Positions 37,009-46,062 of a stretch of DNA of 57,661 nt are shown piece by piece. Both the position numbers and the translations under genes were made by a program. Each line of letters opens with the position of its first letter. The stretch's first letter is position 1. The notes under the pieces were generated by a model, which worked only from the letters and a program-made list of their open reading frames with translations, did not search any database and was not told where the DNA came from. Source of the DNA: an uncultured Methylocystaceae bacterium (GTDB taxonomy: Bacteria > Pseudomonadota > Alphaproteobacteria > Rhizobiales > Beijerinckiaceae); the NCBI GenBank assembly GCA_937870755.1, contig CALMZV010000183.1:1-57661 (forward strand). The letters are read 5' to 3'.

Positions 37009-38197
37009 TTTCGAGACGGAATCGCGTCGCGCCTATCGCGGCTGGCGCATCGTCGCGGTCTGTTTCGTCGCGGCGGTGTTTTCGTGGGGCCTGGGCTTTT
37101 ACGGTCAGTCGGTTTTCCTCGCCGAACTCATTCGCGCGCACGGCTGGTCGACCAGCCTCGTCTCCATCGCTTTCACCGCCTACTACCTTGCGAGCGCCGT
37201 CATGGTGGCCTTCGTGGGCGACGCGATCGCGCGCATCGGCGCGCGCAACGTGCTGCTCGTGGGCGCGCTGGCGTTCGCCGCCTCGACCGCCGCGCTCGGC
37301 GCGCTCGACCGGCCCTGGCAGTTGTTCGCCGCGCTGCTCGTCATGTCGGTCGGCTGGGCGGCGATGAGCGTGGGCGCCATTTCCGCCATCGTCAGCCTGT
37401 GGTTCCAGGCGCGGCGTGGACTGGCCATCGCCATCGCGCTCACGGGCGCGAGCGCCGGCGGCATACTCGTCGTGCCGCCGTTGCAGGCGCTGATCCACGC
37501 GGTCGGCTTTGCGCGCGGCGCGCTGATCGCCGCCGCCGTCATGCTGGCGGTGCTCGCGCCGCTGGCTTTCCTCGTCGGCCGGCCGCCGGCGCCGGCCGCG
37601 GCGGGCGCGGCGAGCGCGCCGGCCGAGTGGACCCGCGCCCGCGCCGCGCGCAGCCCCGCCTTCTGGTCGGTGACCCTGCCCTTCATGATCCTGTTCACGA
37701 CGCAGGTGGCGTTTCTCGTGCACGAGGTCGCCGTATTCACGCCCCGTCTGGGCGCGACCGGCGCCAGCTATGCGGTGGCGCTGACGGCCGGCGCCGCCAT
37801 CGCCGGGCGGCTCGTGCTCGGCGCGTTCATCGACCGGCTGGACGTCCGGCTGGCGGCGGGCGTGTCCGTCGCGACCCAGGCGGCGGCGATGGGCCTGGCG
37901 GCCTATGCGCAGGACGCCGCCGCGCTCTATCTGGCGGCCGCCGTCTACGGCCTGTCGGTCGGCAACGTGGTCATACTGCCGACCCTCATCTTCCAGCGGG
38001 AATTTCAGGCCGCCTCCTTCACCACGCTGATGGCCTTCCAGTCGGCGCTCTGCCAGTTCTCCTCGGCCTTCGGCGCGGCGGCGCTCGGCCTGCTGCGCGA
38101 CGCCGCCGGCGGCTATGCCGGTCCCCTCCTGATCTCGGCGGCGCTCAATCTGGCGGCGGGAGCGCTCATCGCCGTCTGGCGGCCGCGCCTGCGATAA
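37001..38197 (+). CDS. Major facilitator superfamily transporter
   Basis: The 398-residue inner-membrane protein has 12 predicted hydrophobic helices. It shows the MFS cytoplasmic motif after helix 2 ([17 protein letters not shown]), a central basic loop (about 200-215), and a second-half counterpart [14 protein letters not shown]. The N-terminus [29 protein letters not shown] resembles the oxalate/monocarboxylate-like MFS group; substrate is unknown. It starts with GTG within the end of the CoA-binding gene. Confidence 0.85.
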   Translation: MSDFETESRRAYRGWRIVAVCFVAAVFSWGLGFYGQSVFLAELIRAHGWSTSLVSIAFTAYYLASAVMVAFVGDAIARIGARNVLLVGALAFAASTAALGALDRPWQLFAALLVMSVGWAAMSVGAISAIVSLWFQARRGLAIAIALTGASAGGILVVPPLQALIHAVGFARGALIAAAVMLAVLAPLAFLVGRPPAPAAAGAASAPAEWTRARAARSPAFWSVTLPFMILFTTQVAFLVHEVAVFTPRLGATGASYAVALTAGAAIAGRLVLGAFIDRLDVRLAAGVSVATQAAAMGLAAYAQDAAALYLAAAVYGLSVGNVVILPTLIFQREFQAASFTTLMAFQSALCQFSSAFGAAALGLLRDAAGGYAGPLLISAALNLAAGALIAVWRPRLR

Positions 38198-38238
38198 ACC
38201 GGCTCGATTCCGCGCGCCGTTTCCGTTATGCAGCCGCC

Positions 38239-39411
38239 ATGAATCTGATTTCCTCCACCGAGGAGCTGACCGCGACTTGCGAGCGGCTCGCCCGACATCC
38301 CTTCGTCACCGTCGACACCGAATTCCTGCGCGAGACGACGTTCTGGCCGAAAGTCTGCGTCATTCAGCTCGCCTCGCCCGAGGAGGCGGTCGCCGTCGAC
38401 GCGCTGGCCGAGGGTCTCGATCTTGCGCCGTTTTTCGAACTGATGGCCAGGCCGGGCGTCGTGAAGGTCTTCCACGCCGCGCGGCAGGACATCGAGATCG
38501 TCTGGTCGCTGGCCAGGATCATTCCCGCCCCGCTGTTCGACACGCAGATCGCCGCCATGGTCTGCGGCTACGGCGATCAGGCCTCCTACGGCGATCTCGT
38601 GCAGCAGATCTGCAAGGTCGCGCTCGACAAGTCCTCGCGCTTCACCGACTGGTCGCGCCGCCCGCTGTCGGACGCGCAGATTTCCTACGCCATCGCGGAC
38701 GTGACGTGGCTGCGCGACATCTACGCGTTCCTCGTGCGCAAGCTGGAAAACACCGGACGCATGGACTGGCTGGCCGACGAGATGGCCACGCTCTCCTCGC
38801 CCGCCACCTACGAGCAGAAACCCGAGAACGCCTGGGAGCGCCTGAAGGGCCGCGCGCGCAAGCCGCGCGATCTGGCCGTGCTGATGGAAATCGCCGCCTG
38901 GCGCGAGCACGAGGCGCAGACGCGCGACGTACCGCGCTCGCGCGTGCTGAAGGACGACGTGCTGGTCGAGATCGCGCTCGCCGCCCCGCGCGACGCCGAA
39001 CAGCTGGGCGCGCTGCGCGCCTTTCCGCGCGGCATGGAGCGCGCGCGCGCCGGCGCCGAAATTCTCGCCGCCGTCGAACGCGGACTGGCGCGCGATCCCA
39101 GGGGTCTGCCGCGCATCGAGCGCGAGCGCCGGCCCGCCCGCGACACCGCGACCGTCGAGCTTTTGAAAGTGCTGCTGCGGCAGGTGGCCGAGCGGCACGG
39201 CGTCGCGGTCAAGATGATCGCGACGGTGGAAGACCTCGAGTCGATCGCCGCCGACGATCATGCGGACGTGGCCGCGCTCAAGGGCTGGCGGCGCGAATTG
39301 TTCGGCGAGCGCGCCCTGCTCCTGAAACGCGGCCGCCTGGCGCTCAGCGTGGAGCGCGGCAAGGTGATCGCGCTCGAATGGCGCGACGCGGCGGTGGACC
39401 CGGCCTCCTAG
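38239..39411 (+). CDS. rnd: Ribonuclease D
   Basis: RNase D is a 3'-5' exoribonuclease that trims tRNA and other small RNA 3' ends. The 390-residue protein has the DEDD catalytic residues: VDTEFLRE (Exo I), the Asp in [10 protein letters not shown] (Exo II), and YAIADVTWL (Exo III). One or two HRDC domains follow (about 210-285 and 300-385). The ATG at 38239 gives the usual length. The stop codon lies in the palindrome CTAG (39408-39411), which also provides the stop of the convergent gene. Given the tRNA-Glu 3' repeats in this window, a 3' trimming enzyme is of interest. Confidence 0.93.
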   Translation: MNLISSTEELTATCERLARHPFVTVDTEFLRETTFWPKVCVIQLASPEEAVAVDALAEGLDLAPFFELMARPGVVKVFHAARQDIEIVWSLARIIPAPLFDTQIAAMVCGYGDQASYGDLVQQICKVALDKSSRFTDWSRRPLSDAQISYAIADVTWLRDIYAFLVRKLENTGRMDWLADEMATLSSPATYEQKPENAWERLKGRARKPRDLAVLMEIAAWREHEAQTRDVPRSRVLKDDVLVEIALAAPRDAEQLGALRAFPRGMERARAGAEILAAVERGLARDPRGLPRIERERRPARDTATVELLKVLLRQVAERHGVAVKMIATVEDLESIAADDHADVAALKGWRRELFGERALLLKRGRLALSVERGKVIALEWRDAAVDPAS

Positions 39412-39785
39412 ACGTCGATCGGCCCAAGGGCCGGCTCGCCGCGCAGCGCCGCCAGCACCGCTTGCGCCACGGGATCGTCGGCGTCCATCTTGTTGCGGCC
39501 GAACATTCTGTCGGTCATCGACCGCATCTTCTCCACCTGCACGGTGCAGGCGTACCCCGCCTCGTCCGGCTCGGCGCTCGCGCCGATCATGTAACGCTGG
39601 CCGGCGTTATCGGCCGCGCAGATCCAGCCCCAGTCCTCGCCGCTTTCCGGCGCGCTGAGGGTCGCCCGGTGCGCGCAGCGCTCTCGGAGCCAGACGAGGA
39701 TCGCCCGCCCCTTGATGTCGTTGGGCGGGTTTGGCGGGTCGCCCGAAAAATCGAAAAAAGACGTGATGAACTGCGCGGCGACCAT
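39408..39785 (-). CDS. Conserved hypothetical protein
   Basis: The 125-residue soluble protein starts [19 protein letters not shown] and contains several Trp residues (VWLRERC, EDWGWIC) and a central [20 protein letters not shown] strand segment. I recognise no named domain. Its TAG stop shares the CTAG palindrome with the rnd stop, so the two coding regions overlap by four bases tail to tail. An upstream ATG at 39827 is possible but poorly supported. Confidence 0.6.
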   Translation of the reverse strand: MVAAQFITSFFDFSGDPPNPPNDIKGRAILVWLRERCAHRATLSAPESGEDWGWICAADNAGQRYMIGASAEPDEAGYACTVQVEKMRSMTDRMFGRNKMDADDPVAQAVLAALRGEPALGPIDV

Positions 39786-39975
39786 GGCTTGCTCCCGTGT
39801 CCGCCCATGCTGGAGCCAAACGATCAAAGGCCTCTTAACGCTCGGGCGCGGTTTAATTTTAGCCGGCCTATCCTTTCGTTTTTTGCACCCTCGCCATGCG
39901 CCTCGCGGTGGTCTGCGTTCTGCGCAAACCCCCTATGATCGCGCCGCAACAAAGAATCCCAAGGGAGTTGAAATC

Positions 39976-41187
39976 ATGCGGTTTGGTATCGTCGCGCTTG
40001 CGACGCTTGGTTTTGTCGTGCTGGCCGGTCCGGCGCTGGCCCAGAAAAAATACGATCCCGGCGCGAGCGACACGGAGATCAAGATCGGCAATTTCGTGCC
40101 CTACAGCGGCCCGGCGTCGGCCTATGGCGTGGTGGGCAAGGTGCAGGCCGCCTATGCGAAAATGCTCAACGACAAGGGCGGCGTGAATGGCCGCAAGATC
40201 ACCTACATCTCCTACGACGACGCCTATTCGCCGCCCAAGGCCGTGGAGCAGACGCGCAAGCTGATCGAGAACGACGAGGTTCTGTTCCTCTTCCAGACGC
40301 TGGGAACGCCCTCGAATACGGCGATCATGAAATACATGAACCAGAAGAAGGTGCCGCAACTGATGGTGTCCTCGGGCGGCACGAAGTTCGGCGACCACAA
40401 GGCCAACCCGTGGACCATGCCGTTCAACGCGCCCTATCAGGCCGAGGGGCGCATCTACGCCGCCTGGATTCTGAAGAACCATCCCAACGCGAAGATCGCC
40501 GCGCTCCTGCCCAACGACGACTACGGCAAGGACATCTACAAGGGCATCCGCGACGGGCTCGGCGCCAAGACGTCGATGATCATCGCGGAGGCGACCTACG
40601 AGACGGCCGACCCGACCATCGACTCGCAGATGGTGAAGCTGAAAGCCTCCGGCGCGGACATGTTCCTCAATCTCACCACGCCGAAATTCGCGGCCATGGC
40701 GATGAAGAAGATGGCCGAGATCGGCTGGAAACCGATCCACATCCTCAACAACGTCTCGGCGTCCGTCGGCGCGGTCATCAAGCCGGCCGGCTACGAGAAC
40801 GCGCAGGACGCCATCACCGCCACCTACATCAAGGATCCGATCGACCCCGTGTGGAAGAACGATCCCGCGATCAAGGAATGGGCGGCTTTCATCGACAAAT
40901 ACGTGCCGGACGCCGACAAGGCCAACAGCCTCTACCTCTACGCCTACGCAGCCGCGCAGACGATGGAGCAGATCGTCAAACAGGCCGGCGACAATCTCAC
41001 GCGCGAAAACATCATGAAACAGGCCGAGAACCTGAAAGGCGTGAAGATCGGCGCGCTCATGAACGGCATCACGCTCAACACCAGCCCGACCGATCACTTC
41101 CCGATCGAGCAGATGCAGCTCATGCGCTTCAAGGGCGACAAGTGGGAAATGTTCGGCGAGCTGATCGAAGGAAAGATCGTCGACTGA
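39976..41187 (+). CDS. Branched-chain amino acid-type ABC transporter substrate-binding protein (LivJ family)
   Basis: The 403-residue periplasmic binding protein has a signal peptide (1-22, ALAQ) and the type I periplasmic fold: EIKIGNFVPYSGPASAYGVVGK at the N-terminus, DDAYSPPKAVEQTRKL, and the LLPNDDYGKDIYKG segment in lobe 2. Members bind branched-chain or other amino acids, amides or aromatic acids. No liv permease or ATPase lies in the window, so it is an orphan or is served by a remote transporter. AAGGGAG precedes the ATG, and a terminator follows. Confidence 0.9.
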   Translation: MRFGIVALATLGFVVLAGPALAQKKYDPGASDTEIKIGNFVPYSGPASAYGVVGKVQAAYAKMLNDKGGVNGRKITYISYDDAYSPPKAVEQTRKLIENDEVLFLFQTLGTPSNTAIMKYMNQKKVPQLMVSSGGTKFGDHKANPWTMPFNAPYQAEGRIYAAWILKNHPNAKIAALLPNDDYGKDIYKGIRDGLGAKTSMIIAEATYETADPTIDSQMVKLKASGADMFLNLTTPKFAAMAMKKMAEIGWKPIHILNNVSASVGAVIKPAGYENAQDAITATYIKDPIDPVWKNDPAIKEWAAFIDKYVPDADKANSLYLYAYAAAQTMEQIVKQAGDNLTRENIMKQAENLKGVKIGALMNGITLNTSPTDHFPIEQMQLMRFKGDKWEMFGELIEGKIVD

Positions 41188-41207
41188 CCGAACGACGATC
41201 GCACGAG

Positions 41208-41233
41208 AAGGGCGGGGTTCTCCCGCCCTTTTT
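41208..41233 (+). terminator. Rho-independent terminator of the LivJ-like gene
   Basis: AAGGGCGGG (41208-41216) pairs with CCCGCCCTT (41222-41230) across GTTCT and is followed by T residues. Its A-rich left side also suits the convergent phosphotransferase transcript, whose stop is at 41233. Confidence 0.85.
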
Positions 41234-42315
41234 CACGCGCGGATTTCGAGCGGTCCGCGTTCGATGATCGACCACGCCTGCTCGGCCATGCCCTGCGTGC
41301 GGTTGTGCGTATTGGTGACCGAGGAGGCGTTGCCGTCGAGCACGCGTTTGTAGACGCCCTGCCCGATCGAGGCGAGGCGGAACAGCGCGAAGCCCAGATA
41401 GAAATTCCAGTCCTTGATGCTGTCGCGGCCGACGCGGCGCAGCCACGACGCGACGAATTCGTGCTGCGTCGGAATGCCGAGCGCGCGGAGGTCCGCACCC
41501 TTGAGCCACCCCCACGTGCCGGACTCGAACTCCCACAGCAGCGCGTTGTAGGCGATGTCGGCGTAAGGATGGCCGAGCGTCGCAAGCTCCCAGTCGAGCA
41601 CCGCGACGAGGCGCGGTTCCGTGGGATGGACCATCGTGTTCTGCAGGCGGTAGTCGCCGTGCGCGATGGTCGTGAGACCTGCGTCCTCGGTCGGGATATG
41701 CGCCGGCAGATAGTCGATCAGCCGCTCCATCGCCGGAATGTCTTCGGTCTGCGCGCCGCGGTACTGCTTGATCCAGCGGCCGATCTGCCGCTCGAAATAA
41801 TTTCCGGGCTTGCCGAAATCCGAAAGGCCGATGGCGGCGTAGTCGACCTTGTGCAGTTTCGCCAGCGTGCCGACGAGATCGTCGTAGACGGCCGCGCGCT
41901 GCTGCGGCGTGAAGCCCGCCAGCTGCGCGTCCTCGAACACGCGCCCTTCGATGAAATCCATCACGTAGAACGTCACGCCGATGACGCTCGTGTCCATGCA
42001 CAGCGCGCGCACGTTGGGCACGGGGACGTCGGTCGCCGACAGCGCCTTCATGATGCGGTATTCGCGGTCGACCTGATGGGCGCTCGGCAGCAGTTTGCCC
42101 GGCGGCTGCTTGCGCAGCACGAACTTGCGCGTCGCCGCGCCGTCGCGCGTCGTCACGATGAACGTCGGGTTGGAGGCGCCGCCGCTGATCTGCTGGATAT
42201 GCGAGATCCTGCCGAAGTCCGCAATTTCGTCGGCGCACCATTGCGCGAACCGCGCGTAGTCGAAGGCGTGTTGCGGTTTCACCTCGGTGACGAGATCGGC
42301 AGCGATGGCGCTCAT
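41233..42315 (-). CDS. Aminoglycoside phosphotransferase-family protein (ACAD10/APH-like)
   Basis: The 360-residue kinase-fold protein has the phosphate loop-like ISGGASNPTFIV (about 44-55), the catalytic HGDYRLQN (H-G-D-x4-N, about 218-225) and the metal-binding LDWELATLGHPYADIAYN. It belongs to the group close to the kinase domain of ACAD10/11, whose bacterial members phosphorylate hydroxy compounds, for example hydroxyacyl-CoA intermediates. An antibiotic-resistance role is unlikely. The start at 42315 is chosen by family length; the frame remains open to 42372. Confidence 0.85.
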   Translation of the reverse strand: MSAIAADLVTEVKPQHAFDYARFAQWCADEIADFGRISHIQQISGGASNPTFIVTTRDGAATRKFVLRKQPPGKLLPSAHQVDREYRIMKALSATDVPVPNVRALCMDTSVIGVTFYVMDFIEGRVFEDAQLAGFTPQQRAAVYDDLVGTLAKLHKVDYAAIGLSDFGKPGNYFERQIGRWIKQYRGAQTEDIPAMERLIDYLPAHIPTEDAGLTTIAHGDYRLQNTMVHPTEPRLVAVLDWELATLGHPYADIAYNALLWEFESGTWGWLKGADLRALGIPTQHEFVASWLRRVGRDSIKDWNFYLGFALFRLASIGQGVYKRVLDGNASSVTNTHNRTQGMAEQAWSIIERGPLEIRA

Positions 42316-42370
42316 GTCGTTTCCTCTGGGATTTTTGTTGTCGCCCGTTTTATCCGCGCCGCGCGCAAAC

Positions 42371-42395
42371 AAAAAGGGCGGCTCGAAAGCCGCCC
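42371..42395 (-). terminator. Rho-independent terminator of rplM-rpsI
   Basis: On the minus strand an 8-bp stem (42376-42383 with 42388-42395) with a 4-nt loop is followed by five T and further TG-rich bases. It lies 22 bp after the rpsI stop. Confidence 0.88.
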
Positions 42396-42417
42396 CTTCA
42401 ATGTATCTGCGCGAAAC

Positions 42418-42891
42418 TCAGCGCTTCGAGAACTGGAAGCTCCGGCGAGCCTTGGCGCGGCCGTATTTCTTGCGCTCGACCACGCGCGAGTCGCGGGTGA
42501 GGAAGCCTTCCTTCTTGAGCGCGGGCCGCAGTTCCGGCTCGAAATTCGTCAGCGCCTTGGCCAGGCCGTGGCGCACCGCGCCCGCCTGCCCCGACAGACC
42601 GCCGCCGGCGACCGAGACCATGAGGTCGTACTGGCCGACGCGATTGGCGATCACCAGCGGCTGCTGGAGGATCATGCGCAGCACGGGGCGCGCGAAATAC
42701 ACGTCCAGCGCGCGGCCGTTGACGGTCATCTTGCCCGAGCCGGGCTTGATCCACACGCGGGCGACGGCGTCCTTGCGCTTGCCGGTGGCGTAGGCGCGGC
42801 CGAGCTTGTCGACCTTCTTTTCATAGCGCGGCGCTTCGGGCGCGGCAGTCGCCGTGGCGGCGACGTCTTTCAGATCCTGAAGGCTGGCCAT
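42418..42891 (-). CDS. rpsI: 30S ribosomal protein S9 (uS9)
   Basis: The 157-residue protein is S9: [26 protein letters not shown], then [29 protein letters not shown], and the C-terminal tail [17 protein letters not shown] that reaches the P-site tRNA. It has an N-terminal extension of about 30 residues compared with E. coli, common in alphaproteobacteria. It follows rplM by a single base, so translation is coupled. Confidence 0.97.
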   Translation of the reverse strand: MASLQDLKDVAATATAAPEAPRYEKKVDKLGRAYATGKRKDAVARVWIKPGSGKMTVNGRALDVYFARPVLRMILQQPLVIANRVGQYDLMVSVAGGGLSGQAGAVRHGLAKALTNFEPELRPALKKEGFLTRDSRVVERKKYGRAKARRSFQFSKR

Positions 42892-42892
42892 G

Positions 42893-43363
42893 TCAGGCGC
42901 TCCGCTTGTTCTTGGAATTCAGCGCGCCGACGTCGAGCACGGTCGGGTTTTGCGCCGCATGGGGATGTTCCGCGCCCTTGTAGACGCGCAGGTTGCCGAG
43001 CTGCTTGCGGCCGAGCGGCCCGCGCGGCAGCATGCGCTCCACCGCCTTCTCGACGATGCGCTCCGGAAAGCGGCCTTCGAGAATGAACTTCGCGGTCCGC
43101 TCCTTGATGCCGCCCGGATAGCCGGTGTGGTGGTAGTAGACCTTCTGGTCGCGCTTGCGGCCGGTGAAGACCACCTTGTCGGCGTTGATGACGATGATGT
43201 TGTCGCCGTCGTCCATGTGCGGCGTGAAGGTGGCCTTGTGCTTGCCGCGCAGGCGCATCGCGATAAGCGTGGCGAGCCGGCCGACGACGAGCCCGGAGGC
43301 GTCTATCAGCACCCATTTCTTTTCGATATCGGCGGGCTTGGCCGAATAGGTCTTGCCGAACAT
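42893..43363 (-). CDS. rplM: 50S ribosomal protein L13 (uL13)
   Basis: The 156-residue protein is L13: [50 protein letters not shown] with the later [48 protein letters not shown]. The ATG at 43363 gives the normal size; the frame stays open upstream without homology. It is first in the rplM-rpsI operon and its leader carries a terminator-like hairpin. In E. coli L13 represses its own operon. Confidence 0.97.
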   Translation of the reverse strand: MFGKTYSAKPADIEKKWVLIDASGLVVGRLATLIAMRLRGKHKATFTPHMDDGDNIIVINADKVVFTGRKRDQKVYYHHTGYPGGIKERTAKFILEGRFPERIVEKAVERMLPRGPLGRKQLGNLRVYKGAEHPHAAQNPTVLDVGALNSKNKRSA

Positions 43364-43381
43364 GGGAACCCCGTTGGCGTC

Positions 43382-43410
43382 AAAAAACAAACCGGCGCGC
43401 CGCGCCGGTT
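43382..43410 (-). promoter_or_regulatory. Terminator-like hairpin in the rplM-rpsI leader
   Basis: On the minus strand AACCGGCG (43410-43403) pairs with CGCCGGTT (43397-43390) across a 5-nt loop and is followed by TTGTTTTTTG. The T tract ends 18 nt before the rplM ATG. A promoter cannot fit between hairpin and start codon, so it must lie in the leader. It could be an attenuator, or end read-through from the thioesterase gene, or protect the 5' end. Confidence 0.6.
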
Positions 43411-43421
43411 CGGATGGCCGG

Positions 43422-43450
43422 GGAATAAAGCCGGCTACGTGCTTCGTCAA
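43422..43450 (-). promoter_or_regulatory. Predicted sigma-70 promoter of rplM-rpsI
   Basis: On the minus strand TTGACG (43445-43450) and TATTCC (43422-43427) are 17 bp apart. Transcription would start near 43415, a few bases before the hairpin at 43410-43390. Sequence match only. Confidence 0.5.
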
Positions 43451-43511
43451 GCGCAATCGGCGCGAAAGGCCCGAAAAAACGCAAGTTTCCGGACACGGTA
43501 TTAGAATACCT

Positions 43512-43555
43512 CTACCGCCGGGGCGGGGTCGAACTATCGCCGGGGCGGGATCGAA
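43512..43555. repeat. 22-bp tandem duplication of the thioesterase gene 3' end
   Basis: Units 43512-43533 and 43534-43555 match at 20 of 22 positions. The second unit is the end of the coding region with its TAG stop; the first is an extra copy of the same end, including a TAG, directly downstream of the gene. Confidence 0.88.
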
Positions 43556-43974
43556 TAGGTGCCGGTGGCGTGCGCCACCACGGTCGCATCTCCATCCGAG
43601 CGCAGGTAGACCTCGCCGACCGCCAGGCTCTTGCCGAGCTTGATCAGCCGGCATTCGGCGATCAGGTCGCGCTGGCCGGGCTTGGACAGGAAGTTGATGG
43701 TCAGGTTGGTGGTGACCGCCAGCGGAACCCAGCCGATGGTGGCCAGAATCGCGACATAGAGCGCGCTGTCGGCCAGCCCGAACATCGAGGGGCCGGAGAT
43801 CGTGCCGCCCGGCCGCAGGTGGCGCTCCGCATAGGGCAGCCGCACGCGCGCGACCATCGGGGCGGCCACCTCGATCGCCAGGGCCCCCTGCCCTGTGAAA
43901 TTCTGGGGAAACTCGTTCGCCAGGAGCCGGGTGAGTTCGTCCGGTCCGAGTTGCAACTGCCTTGGCGCGTTCAT
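43534..43974 (-). CDS. PaaI-family hotdog thioesterase
   Basis: The 146-residue protein is a single hotdog-fold domain: [36 protein letters not shown] with the catalytic-region helix, then [14 protein letters not shown] and [24 protein letters not shown]. PaaI-type enzymes hydrolyse acyl-CoA or aryl-CoA thioesters. GGAG lies upstream of the ATG at 43974; a longer frame exists without homology. Its last codons and stop are duplicated downstream. It is divergent from queF. Confidence 0.87.
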   Translation of the reverse strand: MNAPRQLQLGPDELTRLLANEFPQNFTGQGALAIEVAAPMVARVRLPYAERHLRPGGTISGPSMFGLADSALYVAILATIGWVPLAVTTNLTINFLSKPGQRDLIAECRLIKLGKSLAVGEVYLRSDGDATVVAHATGTYSIPPRR

Positions 43975-44084
43975 TCCGTCTCCGTCCCTTTCGCCGGATA
44001 CAGCAAATAACCGCGCCGAAGGGAAGAGCCGCCGCGACGGGCGGCGAAATTGCCTCCCGCCAGCAACCGCTCTATGCACATCGC

Positions 44085-44546
44085 ATGGTCCATTCCGCCG
44101 ACGGCCCGCGACTTCTGGGCCAGAAATCCGCGCTGCCCGCTTCGCCCGACGAGGCCGAACTCGACCGCGTGCCCAATCCGCATGTCGACGCGCTCTATCT
44201 GACGCGATTCACGCAACCCGAATTCACTTCGCTCTGCCCCGTCACCGGCCAGCCGGATTTCGCGCATCTGGTCATCGATTACGCGCCCGACCGGTGGCTG
44301 GTGGAGTCGAAGTCGCTGAAGCTCTATCTCGCCAGCTACCGCAACCACGGCGCCTTCCACGAGGATTGCACCGTGCGGATCGGCAAGGATCTCGTCGGCC
44401 TGCTCGCGCCGCGCTGGCTGCGCATCGGCGGCTACTGGTATCCGCGCGGCGGCATGCCGATCGACGTGTTCTGGCAGACCGGCGCGCCGCCGGACGGGCT
44501 CTGGCTGCCCGATCCGGGCGTCGCGCCCTATCGCGGGCGCGGCTGA
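44085..44546 (+). CDS. queF: NADPH-dependent 7-cyano-7-deazaguanine reductase QueF
   Basis: QueF reduces preQ0 to preQ1 in queuosine tRNA modification. The 153-residue protein is the short unimodular type: catalytic Cys51 ([10 protein letters not shown]), Asp58, the NADPH-binding ESKSLKLYL motif (74-82) and the NHGAFHEDC segment (88-95). The ATG at 44085 matches family length. No other queuosine gene is in the window, and I saw no preQ1 riboswitch in the short leader. Confidence 0.93.
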   Translation: MVHSADGPRLLGQKSALPASPDEAELDRVPNPHVDALYLTRFTQPEFTSLCPVTGQPDFAHLVIDYAPDRWLVESKSLKLYLASYRNHGAFHEDCTVRIGKDLVGLLAPRWLRIGGYWYPRGGMPIDVFWQTGAPPDGLWLPDPGVAPYRGRG

Positions 44547-44553
44547 GCGCCTC

Positions 44554-45189
44554 TCAGTTGCCTGCCGGGTCGCGCGGGCCGACGCCGCCCGTGTCGGTCG
44601 GGAAGAACCGCTGCGAGGGCGCGCGGCGCGGCGCCTCCTGAATAGCGGCCGGCGGCGGCGCGACGGGCGCGATTCCGGGCTGCGCGGCGGGATCGATCCT
44701 GCGACGCGTCTCCTTCGGCTTCGGCGGCTGGCCGGCGCGCCGGCCCGGCACGTCGGCGTTCGGCGGCGGCTCTTCCTCGGTCTGCTCCTTGGGCGTCGCG
44801 ATGATCTGCGTGCCGCCTTTGCAATCGGTCATCCAGGCGTCGTAGACGGGATGCTCCACGCCATGGAGGCCGGGACTGGCCGCGAACATCCAGCCCGAGA
44901 AGATGCGCTTGAACTTGCGGTCTTCCTGAATTTCGTCGACTTCGACGAAGCCGGTGGTCTGCGGCGTCTCGGTCGCCGGACGCGTGTAGCAGACGCGCGG
45001 GGTGATCTGGAGCGAGCCGAACTGCACCGTCTCGTCGATCGCCACCTCGAACGCGATGATTCGGCCGGTGATCTTGTCGAGCCCGGCGAACACGGCGGTC
45101 GGATGTCTGATCCTGTCGGCGAGCGCGGGCGAACTCGCCATCAGCGCCACGACGGCCGCGCCGAAAATCTTCGTCGAAAAATGCCGCAT
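44554..45189 (-). CDS. DUF2155 domain-containing exported protein
   Basis: The 211-residue protein has a signal peptide (1-24) and the alphaproteobacterial DUF2155 domain (about 30-125): VFAGLDKITGRI, ETVQFGSLQITPRVCYTRP, then FSGWMFAASPGLHGVEHPVYDAW and the final TDCKGG. Two Cys may form a disulfide. The rest (about 130-211) is a Pro/Arg-rich, low-complexity tail. In many Rhizobiales this gene lies next to the NDUFA12 gene; here a three-gene import operon lies between them. Function is unknown. Confidence 0.88.
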   Translation of the reverse strand: MRHFSTKIFGAAVVALMASSPALADRIRHPTAVFAGLDKITGRIIAFEVAIDETVQFGSLQITPRVCYTRPATETPQTTGFVEVDEIQEDRKFKRIFSGWMFAASPGLHGVEHPVYDAWMTDCKGGTQIIATPKEQTEEEPPPNADVPGRRAGQPPKPKETRRRIDPAAQPGIAPVAPPPAAIQEAPRRAPSQRFFPTDTGGVGPRDPAGN

Positions 45190-45294
45190 GTCGTTCCGTT
45201 CGTAACCAGGGCGCCCTGCTCTACCACGCTCACGCGGCCTCGCAACAGCGCACGCCCGGCTGTGCCCGGCGAATGCGGCGAATTTGGGCGAGCC

Positions 45295-46062
45295 CTACTG
45301 CGTCGCCGCGCCCCAGCGCAATTTGACGAACCGCTCCCAAGGGGCGAACAGCGCCTTGTCGGCCATCAGCCCGATGGCGACGATCACCAGCATCACGCCG
45401 ATCACCTGCTCCATCGCGTTGAGTTCGCGCCCGTAATGCAGCAACTGCCCGAGCCCGAATCCGGACAGGATGGTCACGTAGATTTCGGCCGCCATCAGCG
45501 ACCGCCAGGCGAAGGCCCACCCCTGTTTCATTCCGCTGACGAGAAACGGCAATGAAGCCGGCAGGATAACGCGCGTCCACTTGTGGATGCCGCGCGACCC
45601 CATCGTGCGCGCGACCTTGTCGTAGACGGCCGGCATGGTCCGCGCGCCCATGCTGGTGGCCAGCGCAACCGACCACAGCGTGCCCATGACGACCACGAAC
45701 AGCATCGCTGTCTCGGTCTGGCCGAACCACAGAAGCGCCAGCGGAATCCAGCAGACGCTCGGCAGCGTCTGGAAGCCGAGAGCGAGCGCGCCGAGCGTGT
45801 CGTCGACATAGCGCGACGAAGCGCACAGGAGCCCGACCGGCAGGCCGAGCGCGACGCCGAGCGCATAGCCGACGACGAGGCGTTTCAGCGTCACCCACAT
45901 CGCCTCGGCCATCGACCCGTCGAGGACCGACGACCAGAGATATTCGGCCACCTTCCACGGCGAGGGCAGGATGACCGGCGACCAGCGGCCCGACCGCACC
46001 GTCAGCTCCCACGCAACCAGCAGCGCGACGAAGAACGCGATGGCGAAGGCGATCCGTTTCAT
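45295..46062 (-). CDS. ABC transporter permease (SsuC/TauC family)
   Basis: The 255-residue inner-membrane protein has about six helices and the ATPase-contacting EAA loop (VARTMGSRGIHKWTRVILPASLPFLVSGMKQGWAFAWRSLMAAEIY). It belongs to the BPD_transp_1 permeases for sulfonates, taurine, nitrate or thiamine precursors. Its ATG overlaps the ATPase stop (ATGA), and it is the last gene of the operon. It probably forms a homodimeric channel. Confidence 0.88.
   Translation of the reverse strand: MKRIAFAIAFFVALLVAWELTVRSGRWSPVILPSPWKVAEYLWSSVLDGSMAEAMWVTLKRLVVGYALGVALGLPVGLLCASSRYVDDTLGALALGFQTLPSVCWIPLALLWFGQTETAMLFVVVMGTLWSVALATSMGARTMPAVYDKVARTMGSRGIHKWTRVILPASLPFLVSGMKQGWAFAWRSLMAAEIYVTILSGFGLGQLLHYGRELNAMEQVIGVMLVIVAIGLMADKALFAPWERFVKLRWGAATQ

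Noticed and set aside
41233-42315. Antibiotic-resistance aminoglycoside kinase
   Set aside because: Sequence context and motifs fit the ACAD10-like metabolic branch; no mobile element is nearby.
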